DNA of 64,000 bases from Eubacterium aggregans (GTDB taxonomy: Bacteria; Bacillota; Clostridia; Eubacteriales; Eubacteriaceae), in contig NZ_FNRK01000015.1 of the NCBI RefSeq assembly GCF_900107815.1, positions 1 through 64,000 on the forward strand, given 5' to 3'. The notes beneath the pieces were generated by a model. That model saw only the letters and a program-made list of their open reading frames with translations. It was not told where the DNA came from and made no database searches. Position numbers and translations under genes: made by a program. Shown here in pieces: positions 1 through 8,633 of the stretch (positions are counted from its first letter, which is position 1; each line of letters begins with the position of its first letter).

Positions 1-63
1 ATCCTATGAGCGAGAGCGAATAGGCCCCGGTACCCGATGGTCCGTAACTAAGATGGTTTTTTT

Positions 64-96
64 ATGGCATCTGCCGCACAAGCGGTATGATGCCAT
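64..96. other. hairpin downstream of the LysE-type gene
   Basis: ATGGCATC at 64-71 pairs with GATGCCAT at 89-96, and an inner CCGC/GCGG pair sits between them. The T-run lies on the 5' side in the plus direction, so it does not make a standard terminator for the minus-strand gene at 158-745. Nothing else is recognisable in bases 1-157. Confidence 0.4.
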
Positions 97-157
97 TATT
101 GTATTACAGAAAAAATCATTTTGCGCCCAAGGGTCATGGGGATGGGGTGCATACGCC

Positions 158-745
158 TTAAAGATTAAAGGCCAGAGCCACGGCACACCAAAGCAGCACC
201 AGGGCCATCAGGCCATTGAAGAGACGGTAATGCTTCGTCAGGAAGGTCTGGAAGAGACCCCCGGCCGCCGCCCATGCCAGATTCCCGGCCACCCCAATGG
301 CTGTCAGGACGACAGAATGGATGAGCAGTATGCCAAGATCTGTCGTATAGGGCATCACATAGCCGGTATAAACCGTAATGGCATAGAGGATAATCTTCAC
401 ATTGACGAATTCCAGGAGGAAGCCCTTCATGAAGGACACGGGCTCCCCTCCGCCGTCCTCTGGCTGACTCAAAGCGACATGGATGGCCAAATAGACGATA
501 TAGGCCGCACCAATATATTTGAGCATCCCCACCATTGAGGGGATGAGCTGTGCCAGCTCGTAGCAGAACAAAGCACAAAGAACCATCACACATAAAAAGC
601 CAAGGCCGATCCCCAGGAGGGTGTTCTTCCCCCGGCGCCATCCCCCATGGCTGATGGCATAAAAGGCGACGATGTTGTTGGGTCCCGGGGTGAAGGCCGT
701 CACCAAGGTATAGGGCAGATAGGAAATAATAATGGAAAATAACAC
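158..745 (-). CDS. LysE/RhtB-family amino-acid exporter
   Basis: This 195-residue protein is almost entirely hydrophobic and should form about six membrane helices, the usual size for the LysE/RhtB family of amino-acid and metabolite exporters. The N-terminal TPGPNN motif near residues 19-24 is a family hallmark. The start is taken as GTG at 745 because GGAGGTG lies five bases upstream. A promoter with TTGATT and TATTAT boxes 17 bases apart lies at 770-798. It is divergent from a LysR gene, the normal arrangement for an exporter controlled by its neighbour. The substrate cannot be read from the sequence. Confidence 0.85.
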   Translation of the reverse strand: MLFSIIISYLPYTLVTAFTPGPNNIVAFYAISHGGWRRGKNTLLGIGLGFLCVMVLCALFCYELAQLIPSMVGMLKYIGAAYIVYLAIHVALSQPEDGGGEPVSFMKGFLLEFVNVKIILYAITVYTGYVMPYTTDLGILLIHSVVLTAIGVAGNLAWAAAGGLFQTFLTKHYRLFNGLMALVLLWCAVALAFNL

Positions 746-769
746 TTGCGCACCTCCGTTTCAACATCT

Positions 770-798
770 ATAATACAGCCATCAGATGATTTAATCAA
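770..798 (-). promoter_or_regulatory. promoter of the LysE-type exporter
   Basis: On the minus strand a -35 box TTGATT (793-798) and a -10 box TATTAT (770-775) are separated by 17 bases and lie about 25 bases before the GTG start at 745. Confidence 0.6.
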
Positions 799-820
799 AT
801 TGAAAGTATAGAATAAATAA

Positions 821-835
821 TTCGATTTTATCGAA
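821..835. promoter_or_regulatory. probable LysR-type operator
   Basis: A perfect inverted repeat, TTCGAT-TTT-ATCGAA, sits in the divergent region just before the LysR gene. LysR proteins bind dyads of the T-N(11-13)-A kind, so this is a natural site for self-regulation and control of the exporter. It is seen directly; the regulator assignment is inference. Confidence 0.5.
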
Positions 836-848
836 GAATTGGAGCCAG

Positions 849-1731
849 ATGATGGATTTAAAATACCTCAATACCTTTCGGGTCATCGCGGAGGAAGGCA
901 GTTTTTCCAAGGCGGCGAAGCGCCTGAATTATGCCCAGTCCACCATAACCTTTCAAATCGCCCAGCTTGAGCAGGAGCTGTCCACCCATCTTTTTGAAAA
1001 GATTGGCAGGAAAATGGTCATCACCCAGGCGGGTGAGCACCTCCTGCCTTATGTAGAGGACGTGCTCACCTTGGTTACGCGGTTGCAGAACTTTGAAGAC
1101 GATTTGACAGAATGTCAGGGTGATTTGCGCATCGGCATTGGCGAGACGCTGCTGTGCTACCGCATGCCTGCAGTCTTAAAAGAATTTCACCGGCAAGCGC
1201 CCAAGGCCCGCCTATTTCTGCGCTCTATGAACTGCTATGATATCCGGGATGCACTGATGGACGGTACACTGGATCTTGGTGTTTTTTACGACGACGTGGG
1301 CGGCTTTGGGACAAGCCTGGTGACCTGGCCCATGACACGCTGCTCCCTGGCACTGGTGGCATCCCCGGAACTCAAAGCCCAGTATCCCGACTTCATCACC
1401 CCGGACCAGCAGATCCCCGTGCCCTTCATCATCAATGAGCCAAGCTGTATTTTCAGACAGATCTTCGAGGCCTATCTACGGGAAAAATCCATTGTGCTGG
1501 ACCACACCATTGAGCTGTGGAGTATCCCAACCATTAAAAACCTGGTAGCCAGTCATATGGGGCCCCCGATTTGCAGTGCAGGAGGAGCTGGAGGGCGGTA
1601 CCCTGGCGGAGCTGCCCACCGACCTGATGGGCCGGGAGATTTCAGCGGTTTGCGGGCATCATAAAAACAAGTGGATCAGCCCATTGATGCAGCTTTTCAT
1701 TGATTTGTGCAGAGAAAGTAAGCGGAGGTGA
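849..1731 (+). pseudogene. LysR-family regulator, frameshifted near the C-terminus
   Basis: The first 237 codons encode a winged-helix DNA-binding domain (about residues 3-62) and most of a LysR effector domain. After SHMG at 1551-1562 the reading frame changes. The expected C-terminus (PRFAVQEELEGG onward, ending SKRR) continues in another frame from 1564 to the TGA at 1729-1731. Compared with typical LysR sequence, which has about four more residues before PRF, roughly 11 bases appear to be missing. The frame as written ends at 1664 with an unrelated tail. It may be a true loss of function or a sequencing error. It probably once regulated the divergent exporter. ATG 849 or 852 is the start. 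Confidence 0.75.
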
Positions 1732-1744
1732 GGGACACATGGGT

Positions 1745-1777
1745 GTTATCCACATTTTGGCAGAAAATGTGGATAAC
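1745..1777. promoter_or_regulatory. two inverted DnaA-box sequences
   Basis: A perfect dyad has 14-base arms (1745-1758 and 1764-1777) around a five-base centre. Each arm contains TTATCCACA (1746-1754, and on the other strand 1768-1776), which is the consensus DnaA box. It lies 17 bases before a possible -10 box TACAAT at 1794-1799 for the nitroreductase gene, so a bound protein would cover the -35 region. Confidence 0.6.
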
Positions 1778-1835
1778 TTTTCAGAAAAAGTGTTACAATA
1801 AAGACTAATCACAATACCGAGGAGGATAATCGAAA

Positions 1836-2357
1836 ATGGATACCATAAAGGATTTAATGACCCGCCGCAGCTGCCGGAAGTATAAAAAAGACCAGGTGGA
1901 CCCCGTGGTCCTCGACACCATTTTAAAGGCGGGCACCTATGCCCCCACTGCCCGGGGACAGCAGTCTCCCCTTATGGTCGTTGTCCAGGATCAGGACACC
2001 ATTGCCCAGCTTACCCGGATGAACGCCGAATTCTTCGGAGCCCCGGGGACCGATCCCTTCTACGGTGCTCCCACCATCGTCATCGTTCTGGCGGACCGGA
2101 CCAATGCCAACGCCATTAAAGACGGCAGCCTGGTCATGGGCAATCTGATGAACGCCGCCCATTCTCTGGGAATCGCCTCCTGTTGGATCAACCGGGCCCA
2201 GGAGGAATTCGACTGTGACGAGGGAAAAGCCCTTCTGGAAAAATGGGGTATCCAAGGAGACTACATCGGCGTGGGCCATTGCACCCTAGGCTATGCCGAT
2301 GGCCCCACTAAGGAGGCTGCACCCCGGAAGGCGGATTATATTCACTGGGTGAAATAA
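1836..2357 (+). CDS. nitroreductase-family protein
   Basis: The 173-residue protein matches the short FMN-dependent nitroreductase family. It has the N-terminal RRSCRKYK phosphate-binding stretch (residues 10-17), a YAPTARGQQ segment, and the central NAAHSLGIASCWINRA region. Such enzymes use NAD(P)H to reduce nitro, quinone or flavin-like substrates in the cytoplasm; the physiological substrate is not evident. GAGGAGGA precedes the ATG at a good distance. It is a single-gene unit closed by the terminator at 2440-2472 and preceded by the DnaA-box dyad. A role as an electron sink is possible but not shown. Confidence 0.85.
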   Translation: MDTIKDLMTRRSCRKYKKDQVDPVVLDTILKAGTYAPTARGQQSPLMVVVQDQDTIAQLTRMNAEFFGAPGTDPFYGAPTIVIVLADRTNANAIKDGSLVMGNLMNAAHSLGIASCWINRAQEEFDCDEGKALLEKWGIQGDYIGVGHCTLGYADGPTKEAAPRKADYIHWVK

Positions 2358-2439
2358 ACCGACGGGTTTGACAAAAGAGAAAAATATGCTGTAATGAGTA
2401 CAGAAATCGTATTTCTTTAACAAAAAACTTTGTGAATTG

Positions 2440-2472
2440 AAAAACCCCGGGATGGCCGTCCCGGGGTTTTTC
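2440..2472. terminator. bidirectional intrinsic terminator
   Basis: AAAAACCCCGGGA and TCCCGGGGTTTTT flank a six-base loop, making a perfect GC-rich stem with T-tracts on both strands between two convergent genes. Confidence 0.9.
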
Positions 2473-2498
2473 TTTAGATTAAGGCGAGAAGGCCCGAA

Positions 2499-3254
2499 TC
2501 ATTTCATCATCTGTTGCCCAATAACCGCCGCCCCAATGGCACCGGCCAGCTGCCCCATGGGGTGGGTGATGACCGGCAGGCCCAAATAGGCTTCCAGGGT
2601 GTGACGGAAAACCTCGGACTGGGAAAGACCACCACTGAAAAATACCGGGCTGCCAAGGGGCAGGCGGCTGGCAAAGCCAGCGGTGCGCTTGGCAATGGAA
2701 TGGATCACCCCCAGGGCGATATTCCTGGGAGGGACCTCTTCGGCCAGTAGCCCGATGATTTCACTTTCGGCAAAGACGGTACACATACTGGAAATGGTGG
2801 CAGGGGCAGCTCCAGTCACAAAATCATCCAGTGCTTCAATATCCGCATCCAGAATACCCATCATGATGTCCAGGAAGCGGCCGGTGCCAGCGGCACATTT
2901 ATCGTTCATCAGAAAGTCCGATACGTTCCCGGATGCATCCAGGAGGATGGCTTTGCTGTCCTGGCCCCCAATATCGATAACGCTGCCAATATCCGGAGCC
3001 AGATACCGGCAGCCCAGGGCGTGGCAAGTGATCTCCGTGACCTGCTTGTCCGCCGAATCCAGAAGGTGGCGGCCATAGCCTGTGGCTACGGTATAGACCA
3101 CTTCGGGACTGGAGAGCTCCTGATAAAGGGCCTCCAGGGTTTTTCGGGGACGGGCTGAAGTGGATTGGATACGGGCCACTGTGATGGTCCCTTCCCCACT
3201 TAGTACCACCCCCTTAGTAGTGGTCGAACCAGAATCAATACCCAGGGTCAGCAT
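2499..3254 (-). CDS. yjiL: acyl-CoA dehydratase activase-type ATPase (YjiL-like)
   Basis: This 251-residue protein is a BadF/BadG/BcrA/HgdC-type ATPase of the ASKHA fold. The phosphate loop GIDSGSTTTK is at residues 5-14 and GGQDSK at 96-101. Cys120 (NDKCAAGTGRF) and Cys158 (SSMCTVFAESE) are the two ligands that bridge a [4Fe-4S] cluster across a homodimer in characterised activators. It would use ATP to push an electron to a partner at very low potential. The partner is encoded immediately upstream (3262-4413), seven bases away. With the yedF/DUF3343/csd genes in the same operon, a role in selenium or sulfur chemistry is more likely than in amino-acid fermentation. Confidence 0.88.
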   Translation of the reverse strand: MLTLGIDSGSTTTKGVVLSGEGTITVARIQSTSARPRKTLEALYQELSSPEVVYTVATGYGRHLLDSADKQVTEITCHALGCRYLAPDIGSVIDIGGQDSKAILLDASGNVSDFLMNDKCAAGTGRFLDIMMGILDADIEALDDFVTGAAPATISSMCTVFAESEIIGLLAEEVPPRNIALGVIHSIAKRTAGFASRLPLGSPVFFSGGLSQSEVFRHTLEAYLGLPVITHPMGQLAGAIGAAVIGQQMMK

Positions 3255-3261
3255 GGGGCAC

Positions 3262-4413
3262 CTAGAGCATTTCGATGAAAGCCGCCAGACGGGTGTTCAG
3301 CTGGCCGATATCCGCCGAGGAATAATCGGTTTCAATGGTAATGTAGGGCTTGTTCTTTTTCTCGTTAACAAAACGCTTGATGCTTCGGGCTTCCACCCCG
3401 TAGGTATGGCAGGCGGTCAGCACCATTTCCACCACCCCGTCCACGGCGTAGTCGTCAATCATAGTATCTAACATCTTCAGGCGGTTTGGATTGGGAGACA
3501 TGACGGAGCAGCCGATGTTTAAATACTTTCGTGCCAGGGCGTCGTACACATCGGGATTATCCTCATCCACCAGCTCCTCCACGGCCTTGGTACCATTGCA
3601 ATTTTCGAAGGCCACGGCCACACCGCCGTTATCCTCAATGGCTTTAATGACCTTTTCCGTGGCACCTCCCACAGGGCAGCCAGTGATTAAAATCCGGGGC
3701 CGCTTGTCTACGGCGGTACCCGCTTCGTATTCGCTCTGGATTTTTTCGGCAATGGCCGTCAGGTTTCCAGGCAACACTGAGCGGTCGAATTCGAAGGTGG
3801 AGCCGAGAAGGACCTTGAAGAGGTCCTGTCCCAGTACCGGGGCGGGGTCCTGCTTCATGAGGCCATAAAGGTGTTTCAGAGCCCGGCGTTCATCGTTCTT
3901 CAGTGCAATGGCTCCCCGGATATCTTCCTCGGTGATGGTGACACCGAACTGGGCCTCCAGGGCTTCCTTCATGCGAATGATTTCGGATTTCCAAAGGGCC
4001 AGACTGGCTTCTCCTTGATCGCTTGGGAGCTGCATCACATGGACGGGCTTGAATTCCCCCAGGTACTCGTACATCTTTTTCTTACCATCGCAGGTGGTCT
4101 CCCCCACCACCAGGTCGGAGAAGTAGAAGAAGGGGCATTTGTCCGTTTTGCCAAAGCCATAGCTGGATTTAATCAGGGGGCAAAGATTTCGGGGCAGGTC
4201 CATTTCTGCCTCAGGGATGGTTTCATCCGAGGTGGCACACAGCCCGACGATGGAGGCGCCCATAGCCATGGCCAGCTCCTGGGGAAAGTAGGTACAAAAG
4301 ATCCCGATGAGGGGAACATTTTGGTCCTTGAGGGCCTTGGCCTTTAAAAAGGCCGCCTGTCGGGCATCGGCAAAGTCTTCAAAAATAGCGGGTAGATTTT
4401 TCTTTAATTCCAT
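3262..4413 (-). CDS. yjiM: double-cubane-cluster reductase, 2-hydroxyacyl-CoA dehydratase family (YjiM-like)
   Basis: A 383-residue protein of the HgdB/FldB-like family. Conserved cysteines occur at about residues 40 (GIFCTYFP), 78 (LCPLIKSSYG), 93, near 254 (ITGCPVGG), near 308 (NIGCSVMS) and near 344 (LTACHTYGVEAR). Single-subunit members that pair with a YjiL-type activator are double-cubane [8Fe-9S] proteins able to reduce small molecules at low potential. No second dehydratase subunit is present, which argues against a classical acyl-CoA dehydratase. It lies in the selenium/molybdenum maturation operon between DUF3343 and its activator. The true substrate is unknown. Confidence 0.85.
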   Translation of the reverse strand: MELKKNLPAIFEDFADARQAAFLKAKALKDQNVPLIGIFCTYFPQELAMAMGASIVGLCATSDETIPEAEMDLPRNLCPLIKSSYGFGKTDKCPFFYFSDLVVGETTCDGKKKMYEYLGEFKPVHVMQLPSDQGEASLALWKSEIIRMKEALEAQFGVTITEEDIRGAIALKNDERRALKHLYGLMKQDPAPVLGQDLFKVLLGSTFEFDRSVLPGNLTAIAEKIQSEYEAGTAVDKRPRILITGCPVGGATEKVIKAIEDNGGVAVAFENCNGTKAVEELVDEDNPDVYDALARKYLNIGCSVMSPNPNRLKMLDTMIDDYAVDGVVEMVLTACHTYGVEARSIKRFVNEKKNKPYITIETDYSSADIGQLNTRLAAFIEML

Positions 4414-4460
4414 TGGTTTACTCTCTCTCGTGTATGAATTTTATGAATGAACGGACTGAA

Positions 4461-4733
4461 TCAGCCCGGTAAAGCCTCGGCCCGGGGGGCCCCATCATCC
4501 GTGATGATACGGTAGGCCTGTCTTAGGGAGGAATCGAATCCGGCGGTATCCAACTGGGCCAGGGCCTCAGGCACCGCCTCAAGGGAAAGCCGCATGGCGA
4601 TACCGCAGCCTGCGGCAATTTCCCGGGGGGTGGGCATGAGGATAAAGTCCAAAAGCCCGGTGAGGACCCGCTCCGCTGTCATGGCACTATGGGTGTTTTC
4701 AAAGGCGATGATGCCATAGTCTGAATCCCTCAT
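4461..4733 (-). CDS. DUF3343 putative Se/S carrier protein
   Basis: A 90-residue protein with the DUF3343 pattern: an N-terminal strand ending AFENTHSAM, a MPTPREI loop, and CGIAMRLSL with the conserved single cysteine near residue 43. Proteins of this family are repeatedly encoded beside yedF and cysteine desulfurase-like genes and have been proposed to carry selenium or sulfur. Its ATG overlaps the stop of yedF by four bases, so the two are translationally coupled. The carrier role is family knowledge plus context, not demonstrated here. Confidence 0.8.
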   Translation of the reverse strand: MRDSDYGIIAFENTHSAMTAERVLTGLLDFILMPTPREIAAGCGIAMRLSLEAVPEALAQLDTAGFDSSLRQAYRIITDDGAPRAEALPG

Positions 4734-5353
4734 AGGGTAATGACCTTAGAGGCAGCGGCCATGCGCTCGGTGATGTCGTACATATTGCTGAGCTCCCCAA
4801 TTTTCAGCTGGTCCTTCAGACGGTAGTAATCCAGGCAGGTACCACACACCAGAATTTCCACACCCCGCTCGGCCAGGACCTTCAGATGAGTGACCACCTG
4901 ATCATCCAGGGTGGGCAGCTTAACCCCATTGTTCATAAAAAGAATGGACTGGGGGATATCCTCGGCCTGGGAGATGGTGTAAAAATACATCCGGGCCAGG
5001 GATCGTCCCAGCTCGTAATCCCCGGAGCCGATAATATCCCGCCCCATAAAGATGGCCCAGCTGCCAGGAGTGGCGGAATCTATGCTGGACTTTTGAGGGG
5101 CTGGGGCTTGGGGTGACCCTGGGTTTTCCCCGGCGGCTTCTAAATGGAATTCCAGAATAAAGTGTGCTTCTTCTTCAAGAATAACGGTGGCTAAAAAATT
5201 TTGGCTATTGGCCAGTTTTTTTAAATTTTCCACCGCCATATCGTTGTCCACGGTAATGGTGAAATCCGTGGTACCCGCATCAATTTCTTTCTTGGCCATC
5301 ATGACCGGCAGCGGGCAGGCCTGCCCGCTGGCATCTAAATGTTTGTTCATCAT
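4730..5353 (-). CDS. yedF: sulfurtransferase-like selenium metabolism protein YedF
   Basis: The 207-residue protein has two parts. Residues 1-75 are a TusA/SirA domain with the active CPLP motif (Cys13). After a proline-rich linker (about 83-95), residues 97-207 form a DsrE-like domain with a second candidate cysteine in CGTCLDYY. This two-domain YedF is a marker of selenium use beyond selenocysteine, as in selenium-dependent molybdenum hydroxylases. It follows the cysteine desulfurase-like gene and precedes DUF3343, suggesting persulfide or perselenide relay from one to the next. ATG 5353 or 5350 can both serve the AAAGGA site. Confidence 0.9.
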   Translation of the reverse strand: MMNKHLDASGQACPLPVMMAKKEIDAGTTDFTITVDNDMAVENLKKLANSQNFLATVILEEEAHFILEFHLEAAGENPGSPQAPAPQKSSIDSATPGSWAIFMGRDIIGSGDYELGRSLARMYFYTISQAEDIPQSILFMNNGVKLPTLDDQVVTHLKVLAERGVEILVCGTCLDYYRLKDQLKIGELSNMYDITERMAAASKVITL

Positions 5354-5382
5354 TGTCCTTTCTTATGACAGACGATTGTATT

Positions 5383-6534
5383 TTAATCCTTCAAAAGTGT
5401 TTTCAACGCATCCAGGGTGTAGGCGACCTCCTCCAGGGTGTTGTGGTGGTTAAAGGAGAAGCGCAGACTGCCGGTGGGATAGCTGCCCAGGGTCTGGTGG
5501 GAAAGGGGGGCACAGTGCAGACCCACCCGGGTCATTATACCGTATTTTCGATCCAGGGCCGTGGCGATTTCAGACAGATCCCGGTCGGGACAGCTCACAG
5601 AGACCACGGGGCCATGGTTCTCCGTCCGCAGGCTGCCGATGATGTTCAGTCCTGGGATGGTAAGCAGCCCCATTAAAAAGGAACTGGTGAGGAGCCGTTC
5701 CATTTTTTCAATTTTGGGAATCCCCACGGTTTCCAGATAGTCTAGGGCTTTATTCAGGCCGTAGATCCCCGGGAGGTTTAAGGTACCGGCTTCGAAACGA
5801 TCCGGCAGGATTTCCGGCATGGATAGAGAATCGGAAAAGCTGCCCGTTCCCCCATCCAGAAGGGGAGTCATCCGACTGGCCAGGGAATCGCTCACCAGGA
5901 ATCCCCCAATTCCCTGGGGGCCGCCCAGGCCCTTATGCCCGGTAAAGCACAGGGCATCCACGTGGGCATCGGCCACATTGATGGGGATGAGCCCAGCGGT
6001 TTGAGCCGCATCCACAATATAGAAAATACTGTGGCGCTTACAAATATCCCCTACCCATTTCAGGGGCAGAATGGAGCCGCTAACGTTACAGCCATGGGTT
6101 AAGACCACCGCCACCGTCTGGGGGGTGATGGCCGCCTCCAGGCTCCCCAGATCCAGGTGGCCATCCTGGTGGCAATGGGCAAAGCTGTGGGTGACCCCTT
6201 GGGCGGCCAGGCTGGTCAGGGGCCGAGCCACGGCATTGTGGCACAGACTGGTGGCTACCACGTGGTCCCCGGGCTTCAGTAATCCCTTGAGCACCATATT
6301 CAGGGATTCGGTAACATTGGCCGTAAACACCACATTGCTGTTCTTTTCACCTCCAAAGAGGCGGCACAGCTTTTCCCGGGCATCATACACCGTCCGGGAT
6401 ACGGAGAAGGCCCGGCGGTAGGTGCCCCGTCCGGTATTACAGCCGATATTCTCCATGAAATCCGTCATGGCATCGGTCACACCCGGCGCCTTGGGCCAGG
6501 AGGTACTGGCGTTATCAAAATACACACTCTTCAT
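5383..6534 (-). CDS. cysteine desulfurase/selenocysteine lyase-like aminotransferase class V
   Basis: This 383-residue PLP enzyme starts with YFDNASTSWPK, typical of the group-II desulfurase relatives found with selenium genes. The PLP lysine is Lys201 in FTGHKGLGGPQG, Asp175 in VDAAQTAG would bind the pyridine nitrogen, and Cys341 in GLHCAPLSH is the likely persulfide or perselenide-forming residue. It probably mobilises sulfur or selenium from cysteine or selenocysteine for the cofactor of the molybdenum hydroxylase. Its start overlaps the end of yqeB by four bases. The choice between sulfur and selenium cannot be made from sequence alone. Confidence 0.88.
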   Translation of the reverse strand: MKSVYFDNASTSWPKAPGVTDAMTDFMENIGCNTGRGTYRRAFSVSRTVYDAREKLCRLFGGEKNSNVVFTANVTESLNMVLKGLLKPGDHVVATSLCHNAVARPLTSLAAQGVTHSFAHCHQDGHLDLGSLEAAITPQTVAVVLTHGCNVSGSILPLKWVGDICKRHSIFYIVDAAQTAGLIPINVADAHVDALCFTGHKGLGGPQGIGGFLVSDSLASRMTPLLDGGTGSFSDSLSMPEILPDRFEAGTLNLPGIYGLNKALDYLETVGIPKIEKMERLLTSSFLMGLLTIPGLNIIGSLRTENHGPVVSVSCPDRDLSEIATALDRKYGIMTRVGLHCAPLSHQTLGSYPTGSLRFSFNHHNTLEEVAYTLDALKTLLKD

Positions 6535-7343
6535 CCATTCGCCTCCAAATGGAGGATGGCTTCCAACACCCCACCGCTGATATTCCGGGCCTTGTCAGAG
6601 ATCGTAAAGCAGTAATCCCCATCCCCCCGGGGGTCCACATCGGCAATCTTCATGCCTTTGGGAACCTGAGTGCCCTGGGCAATCATCCCCCGAAGCACCC
6701 CGGAGAGCTTCGCCTGAACAGGGACACCGTCAATGGTGGCAATGGTCTCGCCCGCTACAACCATATCCCGGATATCGTGGGCCAACACCACGGTACCGGC
6801 GGCAGGGGCATGGATGACCCGTTCGTGGGTAAAGCCGGCGATATTGCCGGGAATCCCCGTGTTGGTCGACGCCGGGCCCTCATAAATCACCCGCCCCAGA
6901 TGATGGCCGCGGTTGGTTTCAATCACGGCATCCACATCCTCTCCGGCGGTAAAGCCTGGGCCAAGGCCCACCACAATGGGGGCCATACCCCGGGTGGTGC
7001 CCAGGTTGCGTTTGGCCAGAATGGCATCCACCACCGCGAGAGGCTTAAGCTGTGGAATAAGCTGACCCAAGGGGTCCACACACAGTGCCACTTCCCCCCG
7101 GCTTAAGGCCGCTTCGATGGTGGGGATATCCTCACAGCGGGTAGCCGTGACGCCCTCCACTTCGGCACTGCCGGTTAAAATCCCCGGGGCAAAGGCAACC
7201 GTTCGACGGATCACGGTGGGTTTTTCCACCTCCAGGGCCACTACTTCAAACCCGCATTGCCTTAGTCGATGGATGGTGCCTGTGGCAATATCCCCGGCAC
7301 CCCGGACGATGATGCGTTTATGACTTATTTCGTTTTTTTCCAT
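6531..7343 (-). CDS. yqeB: selenium-dependent molybdenum hydroxylase maturation protein YqeB
   Basis: The 270-residue protein belongs to the EF2563/YqeB family, which occurs only with selenium-dependent molybdenum hydroxylases. A Rossmann-like nucleotide site IIVRGAGDIATGT (residues 11-23) opens the protein, and the middle carries GLGPGFTAGEDVDAVIETNRGH. The C-terminal part has a carrier-like fold with IHAPAAGTVV. The family is thought to help deliver the labile selenium or the cofactor; its chemistry is unresolved. It overlaps mocA by 26 bases, so expression is coupled. Confidence 0.88.
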   Translation of the reverse strand: MEKNEISHKRIIVRGAGDIATGTIHRLRQCGFEVVALEVEKPTVIRRTVAFAPGILTGSAEVEGVTATRCEDIPTIEAALSRGEVALCVDPLGQLIPQLKPLAVVDAILAKRNLGTTRGMAPIVVGLGPGFTAGEDVDAVIETNRGHHLGRVIYEGPASTNTGIPGNIAGFTHERVIHAPAAGTVVLAHDIRDMVVAGETIATIDGVPVQAKLSGVLRGMIAQGTQVPKGMKIADVDPRGDGDYCFTISDKARNISGGVLEAILHLEANG

Positions 7344-7929
7344 AGTTTAGTACCTTTCGATAATCTTCCTCACAATCAACATCCATTACGCTGGGGGCAT
7401 CCCCGGGAATGCGGATGACGGATTCGGGGTGGGCCGCAATGATCTGCCGCCCCCCACGGTCCCCGGTTTCCCCGGAAAAGGCCTTGTACCAGGCGGGTCC
7501 GATAGCCACGGGATGGCCGGGTTTACCGTCGTACTCCGGTAAAATAATGGACTGGGGGTTATCCCGGTGGGCCTTCAGCACACGCTTAATCAGCTCCGGG
7601 GTGATGAGGGGTTCGTCCCCCAGAAAGAGGAGAATGCCCTCACAGTCAGGGATTTGGCGGCAGGTCTTTATACCCAGGGACAGGGAAGAGGCTTGGCCAT
7701 CCTCCGGCCGGGGGTTCAGGATCACGGTAACATCCTCGGGAAAATCCAGGGCCGCGGCGATGGCCGCCTTGGTCACCACCACCCTGTGGTTTAAGCCAGC
7801 CCGGGAGAGGTTTTCCAGGGTTTCTTCCAGAAGGGTATGCCCTTTAAAGGGCAGAAGGAGTTTCTCCTGGCCCATCCGGGAGGAGAGCCCCGCCGCTAAA
7901 AGGAGTCCGATGACCATGGCATAATCCAT
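7318..7929 (-). CDS. mocA: molybdenum cofactor cytidylyltransferase-like protein
   Basis: A 203-residue nucleotidyltransferase with the LAAGLSSRMGQEKLLLPF signature at residues 10-27, and FLGDEPLITPEL as the metal-binding acidic region. MocA enzymes transfer CMP to molybdopterin to make the cytosine dinucleotide form used by xanthine dehydrogenase-like enzymes. Placement between yqeC and yqeB supports service to the hydroxylase at 41394-45067. It overlaps the end of yqeC by 34 bases, a strong sign of translational coupling. Confidence 0.87.
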   Translation of the reverse strand: MDYAMVIGLLLAAGLSSRMGQEKLLLPFKGHTLLEETLENLSRAGLNHRVVVTKAAIAAALDFPEDVTVILNPRPEDGQASSLSLGIKTCRQIPDCEGILLFLGDEPLITPELIKRVLKAHRDNPQSIILPEYDGKPGHPVAIGPAWYKAFSGETGDRGGRQIIAAHPESVIRIPGDAPSVMDVDCEEDYRKVLNYGKKRNKS

Positions 7930-8633
7930 CCTTCCTGAAGGGAGGCAATAAACACCTGCTCAAAATAAGGCGCGGCGACTTCGGCCATGGCTTGAGCCGC
8001 CGCCATCCGCCCATCGGCTTTGTTGATGATGAGCTGGGGGACCAGGGGGGTCAGGGGCCGAATGTGCCGGCGGTAGAAATCAAACTGGGCAGCCAACCAG
8101 GGACCATCGCATGGGGTGGTTGTTTCTTTTTGAGGATAACGATGGATAAAATTTTCCAGGGGTTCACCCCAGATTTCACAGCCGATGAGGTGGAAAACCC
8201 GGGTGCTGGCCCCTGGTATCACGGGTTCCCATGGACGGTAGAGCTTGTAGGGCTTAGTGGCAGAGCCGTCACCCTCACACAAAATTCCAAGCCCGGGACA
8301 AGCCTGGGCAAGATGGTCGAGGAATGCCACAGAAAGGCCCGATACCTTACGCTGGGGGAGCGGGTGGTCCGCGGCGTAAAGGGCCGGGGCCCGGGAGGCC
8401 ATAATCTGCTGGCAGAAATCAGCCTCAGATGCCCCTTTCCGAAGGAGGATAGGGCCTTCAAAATCCTTGGGATAAGCCATTTTGGTGGTGGTCGTCCCCA
8501 GAACCGGGTATCCCTTTGTGGCGTACTCCCCCATCAAACGAAATAAGAGGGTGGTTTTCCCCCCGCCGCCGGTAAAGGTGGCGAAGGCGCCGGCATCCAA
8601 GCCAAGGGCCTTTGAAAAAACGGGCTTATTCAT
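7896..8633 (-). CDS. yqeC: selenium-dependent hydroxylase accessory protein YqeC
   Basis: From ATG 8633 the protein has 245 residues. It begins with a P-loop FTGGGGKTTLLFRL (about residues 20-33), as in the YqeC family of putative GTP/ATP-dependent accessory factors for selenium-dependent hydroxylases. An upstream in-frame ATG at 8699 would add 22 residues lying wholly inside the preceding regulator gene; these look unlike the family, so 8633 was chosen. That start overlaps the regulator stop by eight bases. The later ILCEGDGS and NKADGR segments are consistent with an NTPase. Confidence 0.85.
   Translation of the reverse strand: MNKPVFSKALGLDAGAFATFTGGGGKTTLLFRLMGEYATKGYPVLGTTTTKMAYPKDFEGPILLRKGASEADFCQQIMASRAPALYAADHPLPQRKVSGLSVAFLDHLAQACPGLGILCEGDGSATKPYKLYRPWEPVIPGASTRVFHLIGCEIWGEPLENFIHRYPQKETTTPCDGPWLAAQFDFYRRHIRPLTPLVPQLIINKADGRMAAAQAMAEVAAPYFEQVFIASLQEGWIMPWSSDSF

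Noticed and set aside
53-538. 161-codon plus-strand frame opposite the LysE-type gene
   Set aside because: It is antisense to a clear membrane-protein gene and its composition matches no family.
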